The position numbers and the translations under genes are program-made. Shown piece after piece: positions 29,403 through 37,943 of a stretch of DNA of 64,000 nt (within the stretch, counting starts at the first letter, position 1; the number at the start of each line of letters is the position of its first letter). Under the pieces are notes generated by a model, which was not told the origin of the DNA, did no database searches, and saw only the letters and a list, made by a program, of their open reading frames with translations. The stretch comes from Variovorax beijingensis (lineage in GTDB: Bacteria > Pseudomonadota > Gammaproteobacteria > Burkholderiales > Burkholderiaceae_C), in contig NZ_VIVL01000004.1 in NCBI RefSeq assembly GCF_007828835.1, forward strand, positions 434,001 to 498,000, written 5' to 3'.

Positions 29403-30266
29403 ATGACCCAAGCACTTTCCGACGCGCCCCAAGCGCCCCTGCGCTACGCACGCGTGCTCTCGATCGCCGGCTCCGACAGCGGCGGCGGTGCCGGCATCCA
29501 GGCCGACCTGAAGACCTTCGCGGCGCTTGGCTGCTACGGCATGACAGCCATTACGGCGCTCACCGCGCAGAACACGCTCGGCGTGTCGGGCATCCATGGC
29601 GTGCCGCCTGCTTTCCTCAAGGCGCAGATCCAGGCCGTGGTCGAGGACATCGGCGTCGATGCGGTCAAGCTCGGCATGCTGCATGCACCCGAGGTGGTCG
29701 AGGTGGTGGCCTGGGCCATCGATCACTACCGGCTGCCCAACGTGGTGCTGGACCCGGTGATGGTCGCCACCAGCGGCGACCGGCTGATAGCTTCGGAAAC
29801 CGTGCAGGTGCTGGTGCGCGAGCTGTTCCCGCGCGCCGTGGTGGTCACGCCCAATCTCGACGAAGCGGCCTTGCTGATCGGCCATGCGATCGACGGCATC
29901 GATGCGCTCGACGTTGCGGCCAACGAACTGCTGGCACTCGGCGCGCAGGCCGTGCTGCTCAAGGGCGGGCACCTGCCGGGCGACGAGGTGGTCGACGTGC
30001 TGCTGCAATCCGACGGCACGCGCAAGCGGCTGGCCTCGCAGCGCATCGCGAGCCGCAACCTGCATGGCACGGGCTGCACGCTGTCGTCCGCCATTGCCGC
30101 GCACCTGGCGCTGGGGCTGGCGTTGCCCGAGGCCGTCGAGCGCGCACGCGCCTACATCCTCGGCGCGATGGCCGCCGGCGCGCATGTGAAGACCGGCGCG
30201 GGACACGGTCCGCTCAACCACGGCTTTGCGCCAGTGCCGACGCACCGCCTGCCGTCGTCGGCGTAG
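29403..30266 (+). CDS. thiD: Bifunctional HMP kinase / HMP-phosphate kinase
   Basis: Phosphorylates hydroxymethylpyrimidine twice to give HMP-PP for ThiE. The 287-residue ribokinase-fold protein has the N-terminal SIAGSDSGGGAGIQADLKTF and the C-terminal anion-hole and catalytic stretch NLHGTGCTLSSAIAA. The ATG at 29403 gives the normal N-terminus. It is transcribed against the other thiamine genes, and its last 53 bp overlap the end of cytX on the opposite strand. Confidence 0.95.
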   Translation: MTQALSDAPQAPLRYARVLSIAGSDSGGGAGIQADLKTFAALGCYGMTAITALTAQNTLGVSGIHGVPPAFLKAQIQAVVEDIGVDAVKLGMLHAPEVVEVVAWAIDHYRLPNVVLDPVMVATSGDRLIASETVQVLVRELFPRAVVVTPNLDEAALLIGHAIDGIDALDVAANELLALGAQAVLLKGGHLPGDEVVDVLLQSDGTRKRLASQRIASRNLHGTGCTLSSAIAAHLALGLALPEAVERARAYILGAMAAGAHVKTGAGHGPLNHGFAPVPTHRLPSSA

Positions 30267-31554
30267 CCTTGGGCCGGCTGGCCCAGGCCAGCAGGAAGGT
30301 CGCGGCCAGCGTCGGCAGTGCCGAGCCGAACTGCGGCGCCCACCCGGCGAGCGCATGGTAGGCCGCGATGCCCGCAATCCAGATCAGCGCCGCGCCCAGG
30401 TCGACCCGACGCATGCCCACCGACGAAACCGCCTGGCGCGTGCCCAGCCGCCCCAGGATCACGCCGTAGAGCGGCACGAACACCGAACTCAGCATCAGCA
30501 GGAACGGCTCGAGCGTATGCATCGGCAGCACCAGCGCGAGCGCGGTGCACAGCGCCGCGAGCAGGAGGCCCCAGCGCCGCACGCTCCAGCGCGGCAGCAG
30601 GCTGTGGGTGGACACCGAGCCCGAATACACATCGCCGTAGGCGTTGTCGAGTTCGTCGATCAGGATCAGGCCCAGCGCCACCAGCCCGCCTTGGGCGAGC
30701 AGCAGGGCGGTGACCAGGCCTGTGCCCGGTTCCGCCACGCTCACCACCATCACGCCGAGCGCATAGCACCAGACGTTGGCCAGCGCATAGCCGATCCAGG
30801 TGCCGCTGAAGGCGCTGCCCAGGCCGCCCGCGCTGCGCTTGCCGTGGCGCGCGTAGTCGGCCACCAGCGGCAGCCATGAGACCGGCATGGCAATCACCAG
30901 GTCGAGCGCGCCGAACATGCCCATGCCGCCATCGCCCGGCCGGGCCCAGAAGGCGTCGAGGCCCTTGGCTTGCAGGCGGGTTGCGAACTGCCAGCTCAGC
31001 CAGAGCAGCGACAGCACCACCAGCGGCAGGCCGAAGCGGCTCACGAAGCGCCGCACCAGCTTGACCATGGAGCCGGCCAGAAGCGCCAGCAGCACCGCGC
31101 CCCAGAGCAGCGTGGTGAGGGCGCCGCCCAGCGGTCCGCCGAGCGCCAGGCCGAAGGCCTGCTGGCCGATCGCCTGCGTACCCTCGCGCATGATCACGAG
31201 CTCGAAGGTGGTCCAGCCCACCAGCTGCACGATGTTGAGCAGCACCGGCAGCCGCGCGAAGGCGCTGCCGTAGGTGGCGTGCATCAGCCCGGCGCTCGCC
31301 AGGCCGCTCTCGCAGCCGAGCCGTGCGGTCCAGGCCAGCAGGCCCGCGCCGAGCAGCGAGCCCAGCACGATCGCGATGGCCGCGTCCCGCGTGCCCACCG
31401 CCGGCACCAGGTAGGCGCCGATCTGCATCACCAGCAGCCCGACGCCCAGGCTGAACCAGAGCGATGCGTGGTCGTGCCAGCCGAACGCGCGCTGCGACGC
31501 GGGCAGGGGCGCCAGCGCCTCGTTGGCGGAAGAAGGTTCGTCGTCGTGTGCCAT
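30214..31554 (-). CDS. cytX: NCS1-family transporter, putative hydroxymethylpyrimidine permease
   Basis: A 446-residue inner-membrane permease of the nucleobase:cation symporter-1 family with about 12 hydrophobic segments. The family signature region lies around GWHDHASLWFSLGVGLLV. TPP-riboswitch control and the neighbouring thi genes identify it as the CytX-type HMP transporter. The ATG at 31554 (MAHDDEPSS) is chosen; the frame extends to 31680 but would then run into the riboswitch. Confidence 0.88.
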   Translation of the reverse strand: MAHDDEPSSANEALAPLPASQRAFGWHDHASLWFSLGVGLLVMQIGAYLVPAVGTRDAAIAIVLGSLLGAGLLAWTARLGCESGLASAGLMHATYGSAFARLPVLLNIVQLVGWTTFELVIMREGTQAIGQQAFGLALGGPLGGALTTLLWGAVLLALLAGSMVKLVRRFVSRFGLPLVVLSLLWLSWQFATRLQAKGLDAFWARPGDGGMGMFGALDLVIAMPVSWLPLVADYARHGKRSAGGLGSAFSGTWIGYALANVWCYALGVMVVSVAEPGTGLVTALLLAQGGLVALGLILIDELDNAYGDVYSGSVSTHSLLPRWSVRRWGLLLAALCTALALVLPMHTLEPFLLMLSSVFVPLYGVILGRLGTRQAVSSVGMRRVDLGAALIWIAGIAAYHALAGWAPQFGSALPTLAATFLLAWASRPKATPTTAGGASALAQSRG

Positions 31555-31640
31555 CCAGTTGCTCCAGTGCAAAAGGTTTGGCAGGTGGGCGAGGCTCCGG
31601 CGGTGGGGCCATCGCGCGAGACAACGCGACAGGCCGCCGG

Positions 31641-31737
31641 ACCAGCTTCCCTGCGCGAGGATTACCTCAGTCAGGTTCAAAGGGACTCTCTCAGTCAGCC
31701 CCGGAACGGATTCCGGTTCGACACCCCTAGCGGTGGT
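31641..31737 (-). ncRNA. TPP riboswitch (THI element)
   Basis: Read on the minus strand, the conserved segments appear in order: TAGGGGTG, CTGAGAGAGTCCCTTTGAAC, the pyrimidine-sensor CCTGA, and GGTAATCCTCGCGCAGGGA. These fit the TPP-binding aptamer closely. It lies about 87 nt before cytX and must regulate it. No second copy is seen before thiO or thiD. The 301-bp gap between cytX and the aminotransferase holds only this element and the aminotransferase promoter region. Confidence 0.94.
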
Positions 31738-31855
31738 GCTCCGCGCCGTGGCGCAGAGCGGAAACTATTGTACGAGCCTGTGCGCCCTGCCTCCAAACCA
31801 TCGATCATGGTCCGGATATGGCAACCTGCATGCCACCACTTCGAGGATGTGTTCC

Positions 31856-33166
31856 ATGAGCGATTCCGCAATCGACCAGTCTCTTGCCCAGGCCTTCCAG
31901 CGCTTCACCGAGGCCAACCCGGCCAGCCGGCGCCAGTTCGAGGCGCAGGCGCGCTACATGCCCGGCGCCAACAGCCGCTCGGTGCTTTTCTATGCGCCGT
32001 TTCCGCTCACCATTGCCAAGGGCGAGGGCGCCGCGCTCTGGGATGCCGACGGCCACCGCTATGCCGACTTCATCGCCGAGTACACGGCCGGCGTCTATGG
32101 CCACTCGGCACCCGAGATCCGCGATGCGGTGCTCGAGGCGATGCAGGGCGGCATCAACCTCACGGGCCACAACCTGCTCGAAGGCCGGCTCGCGAAGACC
32201 ATCTGCGAGCGCTTTCCGCAGATCGAGCAGCTGCGCTTCACCAACTCGGGCACCGAGGCCAACCTGATGGCGCTCACGGCCGCGCTGCACTTCACGGGAA
32301 GGCGAAAGATCGTGGTGTTCTCGGGCGGCTACCACGGCGGCGTGCTCGGCTTCGGCGCCAAGCCGCTGCCGACCACGGTGCCCTTCGACTTCCTGGTGCT
32401 GCCCTACAACGATGCGCAGGCTGCGAGCGAGCAGATCGCCAGGCACGGGCCGGAGATTGCCGCGATCCTGGTCGAGCCGATGCAGGGCGCGAGCGGCTGC
32501 ATTCCGGGGCGCCTCGACTTCCTGCAAGCACTTCGCGATGGCGCGGCGAAGGTAGGTGCGCTGCTGATCTTCGACGAGGTCATGACCTCGCGCCTGGGGC
32601 CGCAGGGCCTGGCCAACAGGCTCGGCATCCGTTCCGATCTCACCACGCTCGGCAAGTACATCGGCGGCGGCATGTCGTTCGGCGCCTTCGGCGGGCGTTC
32701 GGACGTGATGGCGCAGTTCGATCCGCGCACGGGATCGCTCTCCCATTCGGGCACCTTCAACAACAACGTGATGACCATGGCGGCCGGGTACGCGGGCCTC
32801 ACGAAGCTGTTCACCCCTGAAGCGGCCGGCGCGCTGGCCGAGCGCGGCGAGGCGATGCGCGCGCGGCTCAATGCGCTGTGCACGAAGGAGGGCGTGGCCA
32901 TGCAGTTCACCGGCACCGGCTCTCTGATGAACGCGCATTTCGTGCGCGGGGAGGTGCGGTGCGTGGATGACCTGGCGGCGGTCGACGGGCGGCTGCGGCA
33001 GCTGCTGTTCTTTCACCTGCTGGGCGAAGGCATCTACGCCTCGCCGCGCGGCTTCATCGTGCTGTCTTTGCCGCTGACCGACGCGGACATCGACCGATTC
33101 GCCGCCGCCATCGGCAGCTTCATCGGCGAATACCGCGCGCTGCTGCTGCTGCCTAGCGCGAACTAG
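31856..33166 (+). CDS. Class III aminotransferase, glutamate-1-semialdehyde aminomutase-like
   Basis: A 436-residue PLP enzyme close to glutamate-1-semialdehyde 2,1-aminomutase. It shows NSGTEANLMAL (residues 130-140), the PLP-contacting Asp in LLIFDEVMTSR (237-246) and the Schiff-base Lys267 in TLGKYIGGGMSFGAFGG. It differs from housekeeping HemL in its N-terminus and solitary context, so it is probably a paralogue acting on another substrate. Convergent with the ferredoxin reductase, overlapping it by 14 bp. Confidence 0.85.
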   Translation: MSDSAIDQSLAQAFQRFTEANPASRRQFEAQARYMPGANSRSVLFYAPFPLTIAKGEGAALWDADGHRYADFIAEYTAGVYGHSAPEIRDAVLEAMQGGINLTGHNLLEGRLAKTICERFPQIEQLRFTNSGTEANLMALTAALHFTGRRKIVVFSGGYHGGVLGFGAKPLPTTVPFDFLVLPYNDAQAASEQIARHGPEIAAILVEPMQGASGCIPGRLDFLQALRDGAAKVGALLIFDEVMTSRLGPQGLANRLGIRSDLTTLGKYIGGGMSFGAFGGRSDVMAQFDPRTGSLSHSGTFNNNVMTMAAGYAGLTKLFTPEAAGALAERGEAMRARLNALCTKEGVAMQFTGTGSLMNAHFVRGEVRCVDDLAAVDGRLRQLLFFHLLGEGIYASPRGFIVLSLPLTDADIDRFAAAIGSFIGEYRALLLLPSAN

Positions 33167-34187
33167 CCACGCCCAGCAGCTCGTGCAGCCGCGTGCTGGT
33201 AGTCGTGTACTGCAGCGGTACGGCCTTGCCCGGGAACACGATGGCAGTGGCGCCCCAGGCGGCCAGCGTGGCCTCGTGGAAGCCGCAGACGATGAGCTTC
33301 TTCTTGCCCGGGTAGGTGTTGATGTCGCCCACCGCGAACACGCCGCGTTCGCGGGTTTCGTACTTCTCGGTGTCGACCGGCACCTGCTTGCGCTCGAGTT
33401 CCAGGCCCCAATCGGCAATGGGGCCGAGGCGCGGCGAGATGCCCAGGCAGGCGATCAGCGCGTCGAGCGGCAGATCGGCAGTGGTTGCATCGGGCGTGGT
33501 GATCTGCAGTTGCCTGCCGTCGAAGGCGGTGGGCTGGCCAACCTTGAAGGCCAGCTTGCCCTCGGCCACCAGCGCGCGCATCGAGGCGACCAGGCCTTCA
33601 TCGGCCTGGAAGCCGTCGCGGCGGTGGACCAGCGTGACCTGCTTCGCAATGGCCGTGAGCGCGGCGGCGGTTTCCAGCGCCACGTCGTCGCCGCCATTCA
33701 CCACCACCGCCTGCCCGGCAAAGCGGTCCAGCGAATCGGGGTGATAGAAAAGCGAGCGGCCTTCGAACTGCGCGATGCCTTCGAGCGCGATGCGCTTGGG
33801 CACGAAGGCACCGACACCCGCCGCGATGAACACCGTCTTCGCGAGGAAAGCCGTGCCGGCCGAGGTGGTCAGCAGCAGGCGCTCGTCGGCCTGCCTTTCG
33901 AGCGTGGCCACTTGCTCGCCGAAATGGAATTGGGGCTTGAACGGCGCAATCTGCTCGAGCAGCGATTGCGCGAGGCCGCGGCCGCTGGTGACCGGCGTGC
34001 CCGGAATGTCGTAGATCGGCTTGTCGCCGTAGAGCGCCACGCACTGGCCGCCCGCGGCGGGCAGCGCATCGACGATGTGGCAGGAGATCTCAAGCAGGCC
34101 GAGCTGGAAGGCCTGGAACAGCCCGACCGGACCGGCGCCGATGATCAGCGCATCGGTTTCGACGGGGGCTCGGCCTTCGGGGTTCAA
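33153..34187 (-). CDS. Ferredoxin-NADP+ reductase, thioredoxin-reductase type
   Basis: A 344-residue two-dinucleotide-domain flavoprotein: FAD motif [18 protein letters not shown] at the N-terminus, NADPH motif [14 protein letters not shown] in the middle, and the late FAD segment [14 protein letters not shown]. It lacks the CxxC of thioredoxin reductase, which points to the ferredoxin reductase branch. The start is taken as TTG at 34187, overlapping the ferredoxin stop as TTGA; no ATG gives a full FAD motif. The pair lies just behind cysN. Confidence 0.88.
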   Translation of the reverse strand: MNPEGRAPVETDALIIGAGPVGLFQAFQLGLLEISCHIVDALPAAGGQCVALYGDKPIYDIPGTPVTSGRGLAQSLLEQIAPFKPQFHFGEQVATLERQADERLLLTTSAGTAFLAKTVFIAAGVGAFVPKRIALEGIAQFEGRSLFYHPDSLDRFAGQAVVVNGGDDVALETAAALTAIAKQVTLVHRRDGFQADEGLVASMRALVAEGKLAFKVGQPTAFDGRQLQITTPDATTADLPLDALIACLGISPRLGPIADWGLELERKQVPVDTEKYETRERGVFAVGDINTYPGKKKLIVCGFHEATLAAWGATAIVFPGKAVPLQYTTTSTRLHELLGVASSR

Positions 34188-34513
34188 CGGACCAGTTCGC
34201 CGATCTTGTCGGTCTTGTCTTTCCACTCTTCGGCGTCGGGCAGCGCGGGCTTGCGCTTGGTGATGCTCTTCCAGCCATCGGCCACCGCGAGTTCGGCGTT
34301 GAGCTTGATGAACGCGATCTGGTTGGCCGGGAGGTCTTCCTCGGCATAGATCGCATTGACCGGGCACTCGGGGATGCAGACCGCGCAGTCGATGCATTCG
34401 TCCGGGTCGATCACCAGCATGTTGGGGCCTTCGCGGAAGCAATCCACGGGGCATACGTCCACGCAGTCGGTGTATTTGCAGCGGATGCAGGCTTCGGAGA
34501 CGACGTGGGTCAT
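34184..34513 (-). CDS. fdxA: Seven-iron ferredoxin (3Fe-4S plus 4Fe-4S)
   Basis: A 109-residue ferredoxin of the FdxA type. The first cysteine set lies in [18 protein letters not shown] (residues 9-26) and the second in [13 protein letters not shown] (about 40-52), followed by the characteristic C-terminal extension. Its stop overlaps the start of the ferredoxin reductase, and it follows cysN by 43 bp, suggesting it carries electrons to the sulfite reductase of the same cluster. Confidence 0.95.
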   Translation of the reverse strand: MTHVVSEACIRCKYTDCVDVCPVDCFREGPNMLVIDPDECIDCAVCIPECPVNAIYAEEDLPANQIAFIKLNAELAVADGWKSITKRKPALPDAEEWKDKTDKIGELVR

Positions 34514-34556
34514 TTGTCTTCTAACGTCAATGTGAGGTCGGGGAAAACCCCAGATT

Positions 34557-35894
34557 TTAGGCCTTTGCGGCGGCGGGCTGCACGAGCACGGCGGCAGCGG
34601 TCTTGTGGGAGGCCGTATCGACCAGCACCAGCGAGCCCAGGGCGCGCGATTGCGTGAAGGGCAGCACCGCCAGCGGCTGCTGCAGCGAAAGCACCACATC
34701 GCCGATGGAATTGGCTTCCAGCTGCGTTGCGGGCTCGGATTCGAGCGTGGTGATGTTCACGCGGTCGACGATGCGCGCCACCTTGGCCTTGACCCAGCGG
34801 TGGCCCTGCAGCGCCCAGTAGACGCGGCCTGCGACCAGCGGCTCGTCGTCGAGCCAGGCCACGGTGGCGGTGATTTCGCGCACCGGCTCGAAGGCCCCGG
34901 GCGCCAGCAGCCAGTCGCCACGCGACACGTCCACTTCGCGGTCGAGCACGATGCCGGCGCTGTGGCCTGCATGCACCACCTTGGGCTGGCGCGTGTGGCT
35001 CAGCACCTGCGCGACCGTGGCGGTCTGGTTGCTGGGCAGCACGGTCACGCGCTGGCCGGGTTCGACATGGCCGGCAGCCACGCGGCCCCAGAACACGCGG
35101 CGGCCCTGCGAGGTGTCGGCCGAGGACGAGAATTTCTCGACCCACTGCACCGGGAAGGCGAAAGGCACGGCCTCGTCCTGCACGGTGACCGGCAGCTCTT
35201 CGAGCAGCTCGAGCAGGCTCGGGCCCTCGTAGCCGACCCAGTCGGCGTGGCGCGTGGCCACGTTCCAGCCCTTCAGGGCGGAGATCGGCACGATGGCGGC
35301 CACCTGCACGCCAGCCGCTTCGGCAAAGGCATTCAGCGCGGTCGAGATGCGTTCGAAGGCGAGGCCGGCGTCGTCGATGGCGTCGAGCTTGTTGACCGCG
35401 AACACGATCGACTGCACGCGCAGCAGGTGGGCGAGCAGCGTGTGGCGGCGCGTCTGCGGCAGCAGTTCGCGTTTGACCACGGTGCCGTCTTCCACCTCGG
35501 CGGCCCAGGCCAGCTTGGTGGCATCGACCAGCACCACGGCGGCATCGGCGGCCGAGGCGGCCGTGACCATGTTGCGGGTGTACTGCTCATGGCCCGGCGC
35601 GTCGCCGATGATGAACTTGCGCCTGGCGGTCGAGAAGTAGCGGTAGGCCACGTCGATCGTGATGCCCTGTTCGCGCTCGGCCGAGAGGCCGTCGGTCAGG
35701 AGCGCCAGGTCGGTTTCGCCGCCGCGCTGCACGCCGGCGAGCTGGTCCTGCAGCACGGTCTTGCTGTCGACCAGCAGACGGCCGATCAGCGTGCTCTTGC
35801 CGTCGTCGACCGAGCCGCAGGTGATGAAGCGCAGGGCGGTGCCGGTGTCCCCGTGAATGTCGGTGCCGGCAGGGGTTGCAGTCGTCGCGCTCAT
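34557..35894 (-). CDS. cysN: Sulfate adenylyltransferase large subunit (GTPase)
   Basis: GTPase subunit that drives APS formation with CysD. The 445-residue protein shows the P-loop [27 protein letters not shown] and NKLDAIDD, with EF-Tu-like domains behind. It ends without a fused APS kinase domain, so PAPS formation, if any, needs a separate cysC not seen here. The ATG shares one base with the cysD stop (TGATG). Confidence 0.96.
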   Translation of the reverse strand: MSATTATPAGTDIHGDTGTALRFITCGSVDDGKSTLIGRLLVDSKTVLQDQLAGVQRGGETDLALLTDGLSAEREQGITIDVAYRYFSTARRKFIIGDAPGHEQYTRNMVTAASAADAAVVLVDATKLAWAAEVEDGTVVKRELLPQTRRHTLLAHLLRVQSIVFAVNKLDAIDDAGLAFERISTALNAFAEAAGVQVAAIVPISALKGWNVATRHADWVGYEGPSLLELLEELPVTVQDEAVPFAFPVQWVEKFSSSADTSQGRRVFWGRVAAGHVEPGQRVTVLPSNQTATVAQVLSHTRQPKVVHAGHSAGIVLDREVDVSRGDWLLAPGAFEPVREITATVAWLDDEPLVAGRVYWALQGHRWVKAKVARIVDRVNITTLESEPATQLEANSIGDVVLSLQQPLAVLPFTQSRALGSLVLVDTASHKTAAAVLVQPAAAKA

Positions 35895-36847
35895 CAGAAG
35901 TAACCGTCTTTCTTGCGTTTTTCCATCGAAGCTTCCGAAGTCATGTCGTCCATCCGGGTGGCGCCGCGTTCGCTGACGTCGACCGACAGCGTTTCGAGCA
36001 CCACATCGCCCGCATCGGCCGCGAGGCTCTCGACCGGGCATGTGGTCGTGATGTCGCCCACGGTGCGAAAGCGCACGTCGCGTACCTGCACGGTTTCGCC
36101 GTCGCGCGCCGGGGTGAGGTCGGTCACCGGCACCAGCAGGCCGCGGCGCTCGACCACCTCGCGCTTGTGCGTGTAGTAGATCGACGGCAGGCCCACATGC
36201 TCGCGTTCGATGTATTGCCAGACGTCGAGCTCGGTCCAGTTCGAGATCGGGAACACGCGGAAGTGCTCGCCCGGGGCGAGGCGGGTGTTGAACAGCGTCC
36301 ACAGCTCGGGGCGCTGGTCCTTGGGCTGCCATTGGCCAAAGCTGTCGCGGTGCGAAAAAATGCGCTCCTTGGCGCGCGCCTTTTCCTCGTCGCGGCGCGC
36401 GCCGCCGATCAGCGCGTCGAAGCGGAATTCCTCGATGGCTTCGAGCAGCGTGACCGACTGGTGCGCATTGCGCGATTCGCCGGGGTGCGCCAGCCGCACG
36501 GTGCCGCGCGCCATCGAGTCCTCGACGCTGCGCACGATCAGCTCGGCGCCCAGTTCCTTCGCGCGCTGGTCGCGGTAGGCCGTCACTTCGGGGAAGTTGT
36601 GGCCCGTGTCGATCATCAGCAGCGGGTAGGGAATGCGGCCGGCGCCGAAGGCCTTTTCGGCGCACTTGAGCAGCACCAGCGAATCCTTGCCGCCCGAGAA
36701 CAGCAGCGTGGGGCGCTCGAAGGCGGCCGCCACTTCGCGCAGGATGAAGACGGTTTCCTCTTCCAGCGCATCGAGGTGGGTGTTGGACAGGCGCGCGGGA
36801 GAGTGCATGGGCGGCAGCAGCAGTTCGGTTTCGGTGCGGGCGTTCAT
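35894..36847 (-). CDS. cysD: Sulfate adenylyltransferase small subunit
   Basis: Catalytic subunit of ATP sulfurylase, making APS from ATP and sulfate. The 317-residue protein has the PP-loop motif FSGGKDSLVLLK near residues 50-61 and the conserved tail ending EKRKKDGYF. It follows cysH by 43 bp and is coupled to cysN. Confidence 0.96.
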   Translation of the reverse strand: MNARTETELLLPPMHSPARLSNTHLDALEEETVFILREVAAAFERPTLLFSGGKDSLVLLKCAEKAFGAGRIPYPLLMIDTGHNFPEVTAYRDQRAKELGAELIVRSVEDSMARGTVRLAHPGESRNAHQSVTLLEAIEEFRFDALIGGARRDEEKARAKERIFSHRDSFGQWQPKDQRPELWTLFNTRLAPGEHFRVFPISNWTELDVWQYIEREHVGLPSIYYTHKREVVERRGLLVPVTDLTPARDGETVQVRDVRFRTVGDITTTCPVESLAADAGDVVLETLSVDVSERGATRMDDMTSEASMEKRKKDGYF

Positions 36848-36890
36848 CGGGTGGTGTGCTGAATGCGGAGGAGCGGTGCGGCGCGGACTC

Positions 36891-37541
36891 TCAGTGAGAG
36901 AGGTGCAGTCCGCACTCGCGGTTGTCTTCGCCCTTGGTAGGGTCCACGTAGTCGAAGTTGTTGGGCAGGCCGTGCGCTTCGCAGTACGCGTACAGGTCCT
37001 TGGACGACCAGTGCAGCAGCGGCGCGACCTTGATCAGGCCGTCGGGGTTGACGCTGACCGGGTCCATCTGCGCGCGCACGGCCGTGTCGGTGGCCCGAAG
37101 CGCGGTGAACCAGACCTTCGGTGCCGTCTCGCGCAGCGCGCGGGCAAAGGGCTCCAGCTTCACCTCTTCCGTGAAGGCGGCATGGCGCGGATCGTCGAGC
37201 GCCGGCGTCGGGCCCTCCACCGCTTCGCGATGCGCACGCGAGCGGCGCGGCAGGTAGATGTGCAGGTCCAGGCCCAACTGCTTCGTCACCTCGTCGGCAA
37301 AGCGGTAGGTGGCCTCGGTGTTGTAGCCGTTGTCCATCCAGACCACGGGAACGTCGCGCCTGGCGCGCGTGACCATGTGCAGGATCACGGCCTCGAACGG
37401 GCGGAAATTGGTGGTGACGATCGCGCGCTGGCCGAGGCCGATGGCCCAGTCCACCAGGCCCTCGGCGTTGCGGCCGAGCTCGGCGTTGATGCGTGCGAAA
37501 TCGATGTCCGTGGTGGCGATGCTCATGTCGATGGTTCCCAT
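36891..37541 (-). CDS. cysH: Phosphoadenosine/adenosine phosphosulfate reductase
   Basis: Reduces activated sulfate to sulfite with thioredoxin. The 216-residue protein carries the PP-loop-like N-terminus, WMDNGYNTEATYRFADEV and the catalytic cysteine in the terminal ECGLH. The CC...CxxC iron-sulfur ligands of APS reductases are absent, which places it with PAPS-type enzymes, although no APS kinase is encoded nearby. The start could be ATG 37541 or ATG 37526 (MSIATTD); neither has a strong ribosome site. Confidence 0.9.
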   Translation of the reverse strand: MGTIDMSIATTDIDFARINAELGRNAEGLVDWAIGLGQRAIVTTNFRPFEAVILHMVTRARRDVPVVWMDNGYNTEATYRFADEVTKQLGLDLHIYLPRRSRAHREAVEGPTPALDDPRHAAFTEEVKLEPFARALRETAPKVWFTALRATDTAVRAQMDPVSVNPDGLIKVAPLLHWSSKDLYAYCEAHGLPNNFDYVDPTKGEDNRECGLHLSH

Positions 37542-37547
37542 GCGGGC

Positions 37548-37943
37548 TCAGGTGCCGGCCGCGAAGTGCGGCGCGGGCTGCACCGCATCGCCCTGGTAGA
37601 AGGCCGAGAAGCGGTCGAACTGGCGCTGTGCATCGGTGGCGTCCACGCCTTCCTTCAGCACGGCGCTCGAGAAGCCGGTGCGTTCCATCTGCACCAGCTG
37701 GTCGATCAGCACGTCGCCGGTGGCGCGGATGTCGCCCTTGAAGCCGAGCCGGCGGCGCAGCAGAAAGGCCTGGCTGTAGGCGCGGCCATCGGTGAACTTC
37801 GGAAAGTTCAGGTCGATGCGCTCGATGTCTTCCAGGCACACCTCGATGGCGAGCGGATCGGCATCGTTGGGCAGCTGCAGCACCTTCGGGTCGCCATCGT
37901 CGATGTGTTCTTCGGCCGAAAGGATGTTGAGGCGCCGATTCAT
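37548..37943 (-). CDS. DUF934 protein of the sulfate-reduction operon
   Basis: A 131-residue protein of the DUF934 family, which habitually sits between cysI and cysH in betaproteobacteria. The core FTDGRAYSQAFLLRRRLGFKG is visible at about residues 50-70. Its ATG overlaps the cysI stop by 4 bp and cysH starts within 6-21 bp, so its amount is tied to CysI. Its biochemical role is not established to my knowledge; an accessory function for CysI is inferred. Confidence 0.9.
   Translation of the reverse strand: MNRRLNILSAEEHIDDGDPKVLQLPNDADPLAIEVCLEDIERIDLNFPKFTDGRAYSQAFLLRRRLGFKGDIRATGDVLIDQLVQMERTGFSSAVLKEGVDATDAQRQFDRFSAFYQGDAVQPAPHFAAGT

Noticed and set aside
31523..31855. N-terminal extension of the class III aminotransferase to 31523
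   Set aside because: It would translate through the antisense of the TPP riboswitch and adds no family sequence; the ATG at 31856 gives a normal start.
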